Assembly (NCBI RefSeq): GCF_900102265.1
Contig: NZ_FNBH01000002.1
Span: forward strand, 682,001-746,000
From: Epilithonimonas hungarica
GTDB lineage: Bacteria; Bacteroidota; Bacteroidia; Flavobacteriales; Weeksellaceae
Reading direction: 5' to 3'
Length of the DNA: 64,000 nt
Shown here: positions 45,569 through 54,122 of the stretch, in pieces
Numbering within the stretch: position 1 is the stretch's first letter
Layout of the letters: each line of letters opens with the position of its first letter
Translations under genes and position numbers: made by a program
Notes under the pieces: model-generated
The model's database searches: none
What the model was told of the DNA's origin: nothing
What the model saw: the letters and a program-made list of their open reading frames with translations, nothing else

Positions 45569-46639
45569 ATGAGTTTAAAATCTTTACTTCACTGGTCCTA
45601 CATTTTCCCTTTATTATCCCTTGCTTATTATTCTTTCGGTCTTGTTGATAATAATGGATGGCTGGCCGGCTTGGGCGGTTTGCTACTCATCACGTCGGTT
45701 TTAGGGGCTGTTCATCATGCCGAAGTCGTAGCGCATAAAGTGGGCGAGCCATTCGGGACTATTATTTTAGCGATAGCAATCACCGTTTTGGAAGTCGGAC
45801 TGATCGTTTCCTTAATGGTTGCCGGTGGAAAAGAAACCGACAAATTAGCCCGAGACACAGTTTTCGCTGCAGTAATGTTGATTTTAAACGGAATTCTCGG
45901 CGCTTGTCTTCTTCTCGGCGGAATCAAATTCAAAGAGCAATTCTTCGCACGAACTTCTGGTAATATGGCTTTGATAAGTCTCGTTGCAATTGTTGTAATG
46001 ACTTTGATTTTACCAAATTATACCACCACCGAACTTTCTGCAACATTTAGCAAAGCGCAGTTGATCTTCTTCTCAATTGCCTCATTAATTATTTATAGTA
46101 CATTTCTAATGGTTCAAACGGTAAGACATAGAAATTATTTTCTACCGGAGAATGACGATGAACCACACGCGGAACCACCAACCAATTTCGAAAGCACAAT
46201 GAGCCTGATATTTCTGATCATCTGTTTGGGTGTTGTAGTTTTTCTCGCAAAGGCACTGTCTCCTCAAATCGAAAGTATGGTCCATAATTTGGGAGCGCCA
46301 CAAGCATTAGTTGGTGTTATCATTGCAGCAGTTGTCCTTTTACCAGAAGGTATGGCAGCGATAAAAGCAGCAAGAAGAAACCAATTCCAGACAAGTTTGA
46401 ATTTGGCTTTGGGCTCTGCAATCGCCAGTATTGGATTGACAATTCCGTGTGTTGCGGTAGTTTCAATTATTTACGAAATGCCATTATTGCTCGGACTAGA
46501 CATCAAATCGATGGTTTTACTCGCATTATCACTTTACACCGTGATGCTATCTTTAAACCGAGGAAAAACAAACATTCTTTACGGTGTTGTACTTTTGGTC
46601 AATCTACTCGCTTATATTTTTACGGTTATCGTTCCTTAA
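45569..46639 (+). CDS. Ca2+/H+ antiporter of the CaCA (ChaA-like) family
   Basis: A 356-residue inner-membrane exchanger with about eleven hydrophobic segments. It shows the two alpha-repeats: GEPFGTIILAIAITVLEVGLIVSLM (first Glu) and LPEGMAAIKAARRNQFQTSLNLALGSAIASIGLTIP (second Glu). The loop between TM5 and TM6 is acidic (PENDDEPHAEPP). Transport of Ca2+, Na+ or K+ against H+ is the likely role. It is followed after 18 nt by a GNAT gene with its own promoter inside the gap. Confidence 0.9.
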   Translation: MSLKSLLHWSYIFPLLSLAYYSFGLVDNNGWLAGLGGLLLITSVLGAVHHAEVVAHKVGEPFGTIILAIAITVLEVGLIVSLMVAGGKETDKLARDTVFAAVMLILNGILGACLLLGGIKFKEQFFARTSGNMALISLVAIVVMTLILPNYTTTELSATFSKAQLIFFSIASLIIYSTFLMVQTVRHRNYFLPENDDEPHAEPPTNFESTMSLIFLIICLGVVVFLAKALSPQIESMVHNLGAPQALVGVIIAAVVLLPEGMAAIKAARRNQFQTSLNLALGSAIASIGLTIPCVAVVSIIYEMPLLLGLDIKSMVLLALSLYTVMLSLNRGKTNILYGVVLLVNLLAYIFTVIVP

Positions 46640-46645
46640 ATTTTA

Positions 46646-46653
46646 TATTTTTG
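46646..46653 (+). promoter_or_regulatory. TAnnTTTG -7 promoter element for GNAT 1, 4 nt before start
   Basis: TATTTTTG is followed by ATAA and the ATG at 46658, the fourth case of exact 4-nt spacing. It begins 6 nt after the stop of the preceding gene. Confidence 0.55.
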
Positions 46654-46657
46654 ATAA

Positions 46658-47161
46658 ATGAAAACCTTCGAAACCGAACGATTAAAAATGAAACTCGCCG
46701 ACGTAGACGATGCAGATTTCTTTTTGGAATTGTATAATCTGCCATCATTCATCAAACACATTGGCGACCGAAATCTCCGTACCAAACAAGATTCTGAACA
46801 ATATATTAAGGAAAGATTTTTACCTCATATTGAAAAATTAGGCTACGGAAATTATGTTGTGATTCATAAGGAGCTCAACAAAAAAATCGGCGCTGTTGGC
46901 GTATTTGTTCGAGATGGAATCGAAGTTCCTGACATTGGTTTTTCTTTTTTTCCGGATTTTGAAGGAAAAGGATTTGCTTATGAATCAGCTTCGAAATTGA
47001 AAGAATTGGTCGCTACCAATTTCGGTTTGACAAAAATCTCAGCAATGACCTCTGACGAGAATATTTCTTCTCAAAAATTAATTGAAAGGCTTGGATTTCA
47101 ATTCAAAAAATATGTCATTTTTCCAGATGACAATGAGGAATTGAGGTATTATGAGAATTAA
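46658..47161 (+). CDS. GNAT family N-acetyltransferase 1
   Basis: A 167-residue RimJ-like GNAT. The N-terminus MKTFETERLKMKLADVDDADFFLELYN and the acetyl-CoA loop GKGFAYESASKLKELV (R/QxxGxG/A-like) followed by ENISSQKLIERLGFQF are family-typical. The acceptor is unknown. It is clearly paralogous to the GNAT at 47313, which has the same order of motifs; a palindromic element lies between them. Confidence 0.86.
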   Translation: MKTFETERLKMKLADVDDADFFLELYNLPSFIKHIGDRNLRTKQDSEQYIKERFLPHIEKLGYGNYVVIHKELNKKIGAVGVFVRDGIEVPDIGFSFFPDFEGKGFAYESASKLKELVATNFGLTKISAMTSDENISSQKLIERLGFQFKKYVIFPDDNEELRYYEN

Positions 47162-47188
47162 TTTTTTATACCAATAATCTTTTTCAAT

Positions 47189-47292
47189 ACATAGACACAT
47201 ATTTTTTCGTCCTGGATTTAGATTAGATAGATAATTTACAATTCTATTTGATCTTTTTATTAGTTTTACAATTCGTTTCTATGTGTCTATGT
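47189..47292. repeat. MITE-like palindromic element, CACATAG family, copy B
   Basis: The 13-bp perfect terminal repeats ACATAGACACATA (47189-47201) and TATGTGTCTATGT (47280-47292) flank 78 nt of A/T-rich sequence. Copy A (34306-34430) has the same ends and almost the same internal length. Confidence 0.85.
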
Positions 47293-47312
47293 GGTTTAAT
47301 ATATAATAATCG

Positions 47313-47825
47313 ATGTCAAAAACTTACGAAACAGAACGTCTCATTATCAAATTTGTTGATTTGGACGATGCCGAATTTCTGTTGAAATTGGTAAACACAG
47401 AAAAATGGCTAAAGAATATTGGTGACCGAAATATTCATAATATAGAAGATGCCGAAAATTATGTGCGGGAAAAAAATCTTCCTCAAATCGAACGTCTCGG
47501 CTTTGGAAATGCTGTTGTAATTCTGAAAGAAAATAATACAAAAATCGGAACTGTTGGTTTGTATGACAGAGAAGGAATTGATGGCGTTGACATCGGCTTT
47601 GCCTTTTTGGAAGAATATGAAGGCAAAGGTTACGCTTACGAATCTGCCAAGAAAGTGATGGATATTGGAATCAATGATTTCGGAATAAAAAAAGTCAGTG
47701 CGATTACTTTGCCGGAGAATTTTTCCTCAATCAAATTGATTGAAAAACTTGGATTGAGTTTCAAAGAAGTTGTTAGAATCCCGAATGACGATGCAGATTT
47801 GAATCTTTATGAACTGAATTTATAA
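47313..47825 (+). CDS. GNAT family N-acetyltransferase 2
   Basis: A 170-residue GNAT: MSKTYETERLIIKFVDLDDAEFLLKLV, then VGLYDREGIDGVDIGFAF, the acetyl-CoA loop GKGYAYESAKKVMDIG and SSIKLIEKLGLSFKEV. It aligns along its length with the neighbour at 46658, so a tandem duplication is likely. It is only 2 nt upstream of the GyrI-like gene, probably one transcript. Confidence 0.86.
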   Translation: MSKTYETERLIIKFVDLDDAEFLLKLVNTEKWLKNIGDRNIHNIEDAENYVREKNLPQIERLGFGNAVVILKENNTKIGTVGLYDREGIDGVDIGFAFLEEYEGKGYAYESAKKVMDIGINDFGIKKVSAITLPENFSSIKLIEKLGLSFKEVVRIPNDDADLNLYELNL

Positions 47826-47827
47826 TA

Positions 47828-48295
47828 ATGAATTTACCTCATCGCATCGAAATTATTGAAGAAAAAAAACTAGTTGGTTTCAGCATTACAACTTCTTTTC
47901 AGGAAGATAAAACGCCAATTGTGTGGAGAAAATTTATGATGAGAAGAAGTGAGATCACAAACCGAATTTCCAGTCAATTATTTTCGCTTCAAATCTATCC
48001 TGAGCATTTTACGCCTAATCAGTCTTTCAGAAAATATGCTCTGGCTGAAGTTTCCGATTTCGATAATATTCCAAATGATTTTGAATCGTTTGAATTAGGA
48101 AGTGGAAAATATCTGGTTTTCAACTACAAAGGTAAAGCAGAAAACGGACCGGAAATTTTCAGACATATTTTTCAAAATTTCATTCCGGAAAATCAATTTG
48201 AGATTGATAACAGACCACATTTTGAGATTTTCCGAGACGATTACAATCCGAATGATGATTCTGCAGAGGAAGAGATTTGGATTCCTATAAAATAA
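47828..48295 (+). CDS. GyrI-like / AraC effector-binding domain protein
   Basis: A 155-residue single-domain protein of the GyrI-like (SOUL/AraC_E_bind) fold: RIEIIEEKKLVGFSITTSF at the N-terminus, a middle AEVSDFDNIPNDFESFELGSGKYLVFNYKG, and the terminal ending EEEIWIPIK, as in the family. There is no DNA-binding domain. Such proteins bind small molecules or act as stand-alone effector domains. It starts 2 nt after the GNAT 2 stop. Confidence 0.8.
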   Translation: MNLPHRIEIIEEKKLVGFSITTSFQEDKTPIVWRKFMMRRSEITNRISSQLFSLQIYPEHFTPNQSFRKYALAEVSDFDNIPNDFESFELGSGKYLVFNYKGKAENGPEIFRHIFQNFIPENQFEIDNRPHFEIFRDDYNPNDDSAEEEIWIPIK

Positions 48296-48330
48296 TTATT
48301 CTGTAATCTCGGTGATATTGTTGGCAATCT

Positions 48331-49341
48331 CTAATTTATCTCTTTTAATAATTGTAAAGCCTTAATAATTTTATGGTCATTCATTAGATTTTCCAAATCA
48401 TCGCCGCCTATAATCTCAAAATCAGGTATTATATTATTTTTATAGATCTTTTGATTTCTATCTATCACATAGTCTGTAGACAGATTAATACCAGCAATAT
48501 TATTGATTTTAAAACCTTGCACGGCGGTAGTGTAATTTGCAGTTGGTTCTCCAACTATAAAAGTCCGATTTCTTCCAATAAAAGAAATAGCAGTCATTTC
48601 TCCGGCACTTGCAGTATAGCAGCTTGTCAAAATAATTACTGGCACAGCTTCTTTTAAAGAATTTTTTAAAGTCGTTTTACTATTTAGCTCAATCCCGTCA
48701 ATCAACATTTTATCCTGATAAATCTCCCATTTTCCACTAGATTGATTCTTGGCATCGTTAAAGCCTCCAAATACCAAATTATTTCCAATGAAGTTCTTCA
48801 AACCAAGAAGAATGGGATACATATTTCCTCCCGTATTCAATCTTAGGTCAATAATCCAGCCTTTAATTTTATTCGAATTAACAGCATTGATGTGTGAAAT
48901 GATATCATCCGAAATGCTATCAACTTTTTTAAAAGAAAAATCATTATTGCCCGGAATCCGGATATATCCATATTTTTTATCAATGACTTTACTTTTAACT
49001 GTCTTTTCAGTCTTTATCTTTTCTTTCAAATAAGAACTGTTAGAAACTAATGGTTTTTTCCAGCCATATGTTTTACCCTTATATTTTAAACCACCGTGAT
49101 GGTCATTTAATTCTTTAAAAACACCCTCATATAAAGGTGCCAACTCATCAACAGAAGAAAGATTTGCAGATTTTGAATATAACTCATTTTTAATCCTATC
49201 CAAATCTTCAACATTTATTGAATGTGATTTTATTAATGCAAAAGATTTATCAATAAATTGTTTTACAGAATCATTTTTAAAAGTCTGAGAATAAGAGATT
49301 TGGAAAACCAAGATACAGTATAATAAAAAATATTTCTTCAT
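48331..49341 (-). CDS. S41 family peptidase (C-terminal-processing-like)
   Basis: A 336-residue protein with signal peptide (about 1-18, ending FQISYSQ). The tail-specific-protease domain is seen in KVIDKKYGYIRIPGNN, GWIIDLRLNTGGNMYPIL and the nucleophile region ILTSCYTASAGEMTAISF (Ser of SAGEM). A Lys is expected about 25 residues later; the local sequence does not make it obvious. No PDZ domain is apparent. It is probably periplasmic. Single gene. Confidence 0.85.
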   Translation of the reverse strand: MKKYFLLYCILVFQISYSQTFKNDSVKQFIDKSFALIKSHSINVEDLDRIKNELYSKSANLSSVDELAPLYEGVFKELNDHHGGLKYKGKTYGWKKPLVSNSSYLKEKIKTEKTVKSKVIDKKYGYIRIPGNNDFSFKKVDSISDDIISHINAVNSNKIKGWIIDLRLNTGGNMYPILLGLKNFIGNNLVFGGFNDAKNQSSGKWEIYQDKMLIDGIELNSKTTLKNSLKEAVPVIILTSCYTASAGEMTAISFIGRNRTFIVGEPTANYTTAVQGFKINNIAGINLSTDYVIDRNQKIYKNNIIPDFEIIGGDDLENLMNDHKIIKALQLLKEIN

Positions 49342-49413
49342 AAAGGAGTTTATTGGTATTCAATTAACAATCATTAAGAGTGACAATTATAATTTCTACA
49401 GATGAATATTTAC

Positions 49414-49860
49414 TTAGTCTAAAATTTGAGCTGCGTGGTCTTTAGTTTTCACTTTATCAATGACTTGCCTGCAAATCCCTTTTTCATCAAAAACAAAAGT
49501 CGTTCGCACGATTCCCATAAATTCCCGTCCCATAAACTTCTTCAGCTGCCAAACTCCGAATTTGTCAATGATGTCGTGATTTTCATCTGCAATCATATCA
49601 AACGGTAATCCATTTTTATCACTAAAATTTTTCTGACGTTTCACAGAATCCGCACTGACCCCCAATAGCTGATAACCTTTCTGTTTCAAAACCGAATAAT
49701 TGTCTCTCAGATTACAGGCTTCTGCTGTACAACCTGGCGTACTCGCTTTCGGATAAAAGAAAACAATCAGTTTTTTGCCTTTCAGTTTTTGAGAATCGAT
49801 TTGTTCTCCGTTTTGATTTGTTCCGATAAATTCCGGTAAAGAATCGCCAACCTTCAACAT
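49414..49860 (-). CDS. bcp: Thioredoxin-dependent thiol peroxidase (Bcp/PrxQ-type)
   Basis: A 148-residue peroxiredoxin: peroxidatic Cys44 in PKASTPGCTAEACNLRD and second Cys49 five residues later, as in the Bcp/PrxQ group. It reduces H2O2 and organic peroxides with thioredoxin. Divergent from nth; the two -7 boxes lie only 5 bp apart. Confidence 0.93.
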   Translation of the reverse strand: MLKVGDSLPEFIGTNQNGEQIDSQKLKGKKLIVFFYPKASTPGCTAEACNLRDNYSVLKQKGYQLLGVSADSVKRQKNFSDKNGLPFDMIADENHDIIDKFGVWQLKKFMGREFMGIVRTTFVFDEKGICRQVIDKVKTKDHAAQILD

Positions 49861-49866
49861 AATTTC

Positions 49867-49874
49867 TATTTTTG
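49867..49874 (+). promoter_or_regulatory. TAnnTTTG -7 promoter element for nth
   Basis: TATTTTTG lies 21 nt before the nth ATG at 49896, and within the 5' leader of the bcp transcript. Confidence 0.6.
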
Positions 49875-49879
49875 TACGA

Positions 49880-49887
49880 CAAAGTTA
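49880..49887 (-). promoter_or_regulatory. TAnnTTTG -7 promoter element for bcp
   Basis: Minus-strand TAACTTTG lies 19 nt before the bcp ATG at 49860. It is only 5 bp from the nth -7 box, so the two face each other. Confidence 0.6.
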
Positions 49888-49895
49888 CCATCAAA

Positions 49896-50516
49896 ATGAC
49901 GAAAAAGCAAAGAGCAAAAATAGTTCAGGAAGAATTAGAAAAATTATATCCAGAAGTTCCGATTCCCCTGGAACACAAAGACGCTTATACTCTGATGGTT
50001 GCAGTGGCACTTTCTGCACAGACGACAGACAAAAAAGTGAATCAAATCACGCCAGGACTTTTTGCTGTTGCTGATACGCCTGAAAAAATGGCCAAGCTGA
50101 GCGTTGAAGAAATCAAAGAATTGTTAAATGGAATTGGACTCACAAATACCAAAGCGAAAAACCTGAAAAAAATGGCGGAAGTTCTGGTGGAAAAATACAA
50201 TTCCGTGGTTCCTCAGACTTATGAAGAATTGGAAAGTTTGGCTGGTGTCGGTCACAAAACGGCTTCTGTTGTAATGAGTCAGGGATTTGGTTTTCCAGCG
50301 TTTCCTGTCGATACGCATATCCACAGATTGATGAAACAATGGAAACTGACCGAAGGAAAAAACGTTGTCGAAACTGAAAGAGACGCAAAAAATCTTTGGG
50401 ACGAAAGTGTCTGGAACAAATTACATCTTCAAATCATTTTTTACGGACGGGAATATTCGCCGGCGAGAGGAAGTCAAGAGAAGGATTTTTTGACTAAAAT
50501 GTTGTTTGAGAAATAA
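49896..50516 (+). CDS. nth: Endonuclease III without the Fe-S cluster cysteines
   Basis: A 206-residue base-excision DNA glycosylase/AP lyase with catalytic Lys121 in the helix-hairpin-helix LAGVGHKTASVV and Asp139 in FPVDTHIHRL. The normal C-terminal C-x6-C-x2-C-x5-C that holds a [4Fe-4S] cluster is absent: the chain ends FYGREYSPARGSQEKDF..MLFEK with no cysteine. The ATG at 49896 is chosen because the earlier in-frame ATG (49872) overlaps the -7 box. The stop is adjacent to the convergent DinB-like gene's stop. Confidence 0.88.
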   Translation: MTKKQRAKIVQEELEKLYPEVPIPLEHKDAYTLMVAVALSAQTTDKKVNQITPGLFAVADTPEKMAKLSVEEIKELLNGIGLTNTKAKNLKKMAEVLVEKYNSVVPQTYEELESLAGVGHKTASVVMSQGFGFPAFPVDTHIHRLMKQWKLTEGKNVVETERDAKNLWDESVWNKLHLQIIFYGREYSPARGSQEKDFLTKMLFEK

Positions 50517-50963
50517 TTAAATATCTAATAGCCTTCTGTGATAATTGATCTGTCCCAAATGATAATCCAAATGAGAAAGCAAATGGATTAGAAAATATCC
50601 TGTTGTCATTTTATAGCCTAATGCTTCTGTTGGATAATCTTTTTTCAAATCTTCATCCGACAATTGATTGAGTGTAGAATCAACAATTTCTATCAAAGAT
50701 TTAATTTTTTCTAGAAGTTCAGTTTTAGGAATATCTTTCGATGAAAATTCTAAATCCCGATGTCTCACATATCCTGAATTTCCAAGTTCAGCACCGATGT
50801 AAGTACTGAGATTCCCGACCAAATGAAGGCAAAGATTCCCAGCAGAATTTGAAATATTTTTATCGATTTTCCAAATTGATTCTTCACTTTTATAAGATTC
50901 GATTTCAAGTTTTAATTTGTTTAAATCTCTATTATAAAGAGATTTCAGGCTTTCTATTATCAT
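50517..50963 (-). CDS. DinB-like family protein (DUF1572 type)
   Basis: A 148-residue four-helix-bundle protein. The terminal region FLIHLLSHLDYHLGQINYHRRLL carries the His triad typical of DinB/YfiT folds, with another His in GNLCLHLVGNLSTYIG. It probably binds a divalent metal. The function is unknown; some members are damage-induced or bacillithiol-linked. Its stop codon abuts that of nth. Confidence 0.84.
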   Translation of the reverse strand: MIIESLKSLYNRDLNKLKLEIESYKSEESIWKIDKNISNSAGNLCLHLVGNLSTYIGAELGNSGYVRHRDLEFSSKDIPKTELLEKIKSLIEIVDSTLNQLSDEDLKKDYPTEALGYKMTTGYFLIHLLSHLDYHLGQINYHRRLLDI

Positions 50964-50967
50964 AGTT

Positions 50968-51564
50968 TTAATCTTTATTTTTCATCATTCTCCTCATATG
51001 AACATATTTGGATTGACGAATTCGATGTGGATATTTTCGACCTTTTGGAATATTATTAAAAATCAAGGCAACAATTAATAAAATCAACGCGCCACTCAAA
51101 ACTGGCGACAAAACATACCAATATCCCAAGTCCTGAATTTTATCTGACGGAAGAACCGCAATCAAAGCTGTTGCCCCACCTGGCGGATGCATCGTTTTTG
51201 TGATTTGCATTACAACAATGGAAGAAGCAACTGCGACAGAAGCGTTCAGCCAAAGAATTTCCGGTAAAAATTTAAAAACCGTAATACCTATCAAAGCTGA
51301 CAAAACGTGTCCGCCAATCAGGTTTCTTGGTTGTGCCAGCGGACTGTTTACAGCACCATAAATCAAAACACCAGATGCGCCGAAAGAGCCAATTAGAAAG
51401 ACGTTTTCAATCTCTGAGAAATGTTGAGATTGAAGAAATGCAATCAATCCGATTCCGAAAAAAGCACCAAGAAACGACCAAAAATGGTCTTTGAAATCAA
51501 TAAGAGTTTCTTGATAAAAGATGTATTTAGTGTGTCTTAGTCTTCTTTTTATATGCTTTTTCAT
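50968..51564 (-). CDS. HPP family integral membrane protein
   Basis: A 198-residue protein with about four to five hydrophobic segments and the HPP motif (TKTMHPPGGATALIAVLP) that names the family. Some plant and cyanobacterial homologues are nitrite transporters; the role here is unknown. The frame is open to 51624, but MKKHIKRRLRHTKYIF at 51564 is chosen since its ATG overlaps the stop of the upstream DUF885 gene (TAATG). Confidence 0.85.
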   Translation of the reverse strand: MKKHIKRRLRHTKYIFYQETLIDFKDHFWSFLGAFFGIGLIAFLQSQHFSEIENVFLIGSFGASGVLIYGAVNSPLAQPRNLIGGHVLSALIGITVFKFLPEILWLNASVAVASSIVVMQITKTMHPPGGATALIAVLPSDKIQDLGYWYVLSPVLSGALILLIVALIFNNIPKGRKYPHRIRQSKYVHMRRMMKNKD

Positions 51565-53363
51565 TATTTCACACTTTTCGCCCAAAGGTTCATTTTTCTT
51601 TCCAAAACCTCTAATGGAAGACAACCTTGGCTCAAAACTTCGTCGTGAAAAGATGCCAGATTGAATTTCTTTCCTTGCTCTTTTTGATATTTGTTTCTCA
51701 ATTCTCTTATTTTCATTGCACCGGTTTTATAACTCAAAGCCTGTCCCGGCATTGCCATATATCGCTCAACTTCAGCAGTTGCTCCGGCTTCATCATAAGC
51801 AACATTGCTCAAGAAATATTTGATGGCATCTTCGCGTGACATCTGCCCAGTATGGATTCCCGTATCGATAACCAAACGAACAGCGCGCAACATCTCGTCA
51901 CTCAAAGAACCCATTTTCTGATATGGGTCTGTGTAAAGCCCGAACTCTGGGCCGAGCGATTCGCAATATAAAGCCCAACCTTCGCCATAAGCTCCAATCC
52001 AACCGAATCTCATAAACTTAGGCAACTTCAAATTCTCCTGCTGAAGCGAAATCTGATAATGATGGCCAGGAATTGCCTCATGGAGAAAAAGAGATTCCAT
52101 CCCAGAAGTCACATTGAATTTTTTCGGGTCAGGAATTGGTGTATAAAAAATCCCTGGGCGTTTTCCATCCGGACTTCCCTGGATATATTCTGCGCTGGCG
52201 CTGGCTTCTCTATATTTTTCGGTTTGACGGATTTCGAAAGGTGTTTTTGGCGTTACATTGAACATTGTTTTCAGCTTCGGAGTAATCTTATCTAGAATCG
52301 ATTGGAAGCCCGCCAAGACCTCAGCTGATGTTTTATAAGGCATTGCCTTGGGGTCAGTTTTTACAAAATTCAGGAATTCTTCCAAAGAACCTTTGAAGCC
52401 AACTTGATTTTTCACTTTCTCCATTTCTTTACGAAGTCTTTCAACTTCAGCGAGTCCTGTTTTATGAATTTCGTCTGGTGTTTTATCTGTTGTTGTCCAG
52501 CTTTTCACGTAATAAGCATAGATATTATTTCCGTTTGGTAAAGCATTATAACCATCTGTCGTTCTGGATTTTGGAAGATACTCTTTCTCAAGAAAATCAG
52601 CCATTTTAAGATAAGCCGGAATCAATTTGCTTTTGATAGCATCCTGATAAAGCTTCGCATATTTGTTCGCGATAACCGGTTTGAAATCTTTTGGAAGATT
52701 CTTTATCGGACCGTAAAAAATATTTTTTTCTATCTCAAATGTTGTGATTTCTTCGGCTTTCATCTGAGGAATCATTTTTACAACTAATGATTTTGGAAGA
52801 ACCACATTATTTTTAATCCCCAATCTGAAGTTTTCAATTGCCGAATCCATCCATATTGGAAACTCGTCCACCCTTTTCAGCCAGTTATCATAATCTTTTT
52901 CAGTTTTAAAAGGCTGAATCCCAGTTCCACTTCCCAACATCGGAAAATCCAAAGGCAATCCGCCAAACTGCGTGAAAGGAATATATTCCGGATGATAAGC
53001 ATAACGTTCCTGCTTGTCGATCAATGTATATTCAAGAACGTCAAAAACCACTTTCTGGTCATTATCCAAAGAATTATAATCCACAGACTTCAATTGATCA
53101 TGGACTGAGTTATAGAATGCAATTTCTTTTTTGATAAAATCCTGGCTCAGATTATTTGGCAAAAGGTCGTTGTACCTTTCATCGCCTTGGGAAGTAGCTT
53201 CCAGAGGATAAAACTTCAGATATCCTTCGTAATAATTTGCAGCGATAGAATCCAGATCAGAAACGCTGAACCCGACATTCTTTACCATTGGAGAATCTTC
53301 TTTTTTACAGGAAACCGAGAAAAGGAGAACGGCAAAAAATAATATTTTGTAAAAAGATTTCAT
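51564..53363 (-). CDS. DUF885 family lipoprotein metallopeptidase-like
   Basis: A 599-residue lipoprotein from MKSFYKILFFAVLLFSVSC (start at 53363; lipobox Cys about residue 19). The DUF885 domain is seen in ELPLD-type FGGLPLDFPMLGSGTG, the HExxH-like zinc motif LHEAIPGHHYQISLQQ and the later WALYCESLGPEFG. The family is peptidase-like with unproven substrates. The earlier in-frame start at 53525 would add 54 residues without signal character. The HPP gene overlaps its stop by 1 nt. Confidence 0.86.
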   Translation of the reverse strand: MKSFYKILFFAVLLFSVSCKKEDSPMVKNVGFSVSDLDSIAANYYEGYLKFYPLEATSQGDERYNDLLPNNLSQDFIKKEIAFYNSVHDQLKSVDYNSLDNDQKVVFDVLEYTLIDKQERYAYHPEYIPFTQFGGLPLDFPMLGSGTGIQPFKTEKDYDNWLKRVDEFPIWMDSAIENFRLGIKNNVVLPKSLVVKMIPQMKAEEITTFEIEKNIFYGPIKNLPKDFKPVIANKYAKLYQDAIKSKLIPAYLKMADFLEKEYLPKSRTTDGYNALPNGNNIYAYYVKSWTTTDKTPDEIHKTGLAEVERLRKEMEKVKNQVGFKGSLEEFLNFVKTDPKAMPYKTSAEVLAGFQSILDKITPKLKTMFNVTPKTPFEIRQTEKYREASASAEYIQGSPDGKRPGIFYTPIPDPKKFNVTSGMESLFLHEAIPGHHYQISLQQENLKLPKFMRFGWIGAYGEGWALYCESLGPEFGLYTDPYQKMGSLSDEMLRAVRLVIDTGIHTGQMSREDAIKYFLSNVAYDEAGATAEVERYMAMPGQALSYKTGAMKIRELRNKYQKEQGKKFNLASFHDEVLSQGCLPLEVLERKMNLWAKSVK

Positions 53364-53534
53364 TCTTAATTTTTTTAGGCAGTGTAAAGATAATATTTTA
53401 AGATCATAAAAAATCGACCTCAATTTTTTAAGGGTATTGCATCTCAAGATTAACACAATATCAAGAATTACATCAATCTTTATGATTATTTTCAAAAATA
53501 ATCGACAAAAATTTTTCACATTCATTCAATTTTT

Positions 53535-53542
53535 TATCTTTG
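53535..53542 (+). promoter_or_regulatory. TAnnTTTG -7 promoter element for the acidic protein gene
   Basis: TATCTTTG lies 48 nt before the ATG at 53591. Confidence 0.55.
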
Positions 53543-53590
53543 TTAGACACAATTTAAAAATTTATCATTTCATAATTCATTATCCTTACA

Positions 53591-54049
53591 ATGAAAGGAA
53601 TATTAAAGATTTATCATCCAGAGGAAACTCTGAAGTATTTTATTGACAGTACTTATTGCAAATCTGTCTATAGCAACAAGCAGAATTTTTTGGAAGTTGA
53701 GGTTATAACGAATGATTCTTTAGACCACGTTGAGGACGACTCTCTGCAATACAATTTTCCTCAGATCTCTCTTAATATTTTTGATTTTCCAATTACAACA
53801 TCAGAATTGGAAGGACAGACTTTTTCTGTAGAGGACACGGATGATGATTCTTATACAGAAGTCGACCTTTTTGATGATGAGGAAGCGTTCTTGTTTGACA
53901 ATGAGCTGAAATTTGATAAAAACGACAATGATGACCTTCAGCTTTGCTGGACAGGGAAAATCACAGACTTCTATACGGGTTCTGAAAATCCCATTGAATT
54001 CAAACTAAAATGTCACTTCCGTCCGGATGAGATAGAAGTGGACGACTGA
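53591..54049 (+). CDS. Acidic hypothetical protein, 152 aa
   Basis: A soluble, strongly acidic protein with no signal peptide or membrane helix. It starts MKGILKIYHPEETLKYFIDS, has an Asp-rich middle (VEDTDDDSYTEVDLFDDEEA) and ends FRPDEIEVDD. I do not recognise a domain. It lies 73 nt upstream of the TonB cluster on the same strand and may be cotranscribed, but has its own -7 box. Many Flavobacteriia genomes carry a similar acidic reading frame; that is recollection and was not checked. Confidence 0.65.
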   Translation: MKGILKIYHPEETLKYFIDSTYCKSVYSNKQNFLEVEVITNDSLDHVEDDSLQYNFPQISLNIFDFPITTSELEGQTFSVEDTDDDSYTEVDLFDDEEAFLFDNELKFDKNDNDDLQLCWTGKITDFYTGSENPIEFKLKCHFRPDEIEVDD

Positions 54050-54122
54050 TCTTTCAGAAAATAATATTTATATTTACGATTCGTTATAGATAATAAGTTA
54101 TAACGCAAACAAGTTATTCCCT

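Noticed and set aside
53364-53525. 54-residue N-terminal extension of the DUF885 gene
   Set aside because: It would bury the lipoprotein signal MKSFYKILFFAVLLFSVSC; the start at 53363 gives a proper signal peptide.
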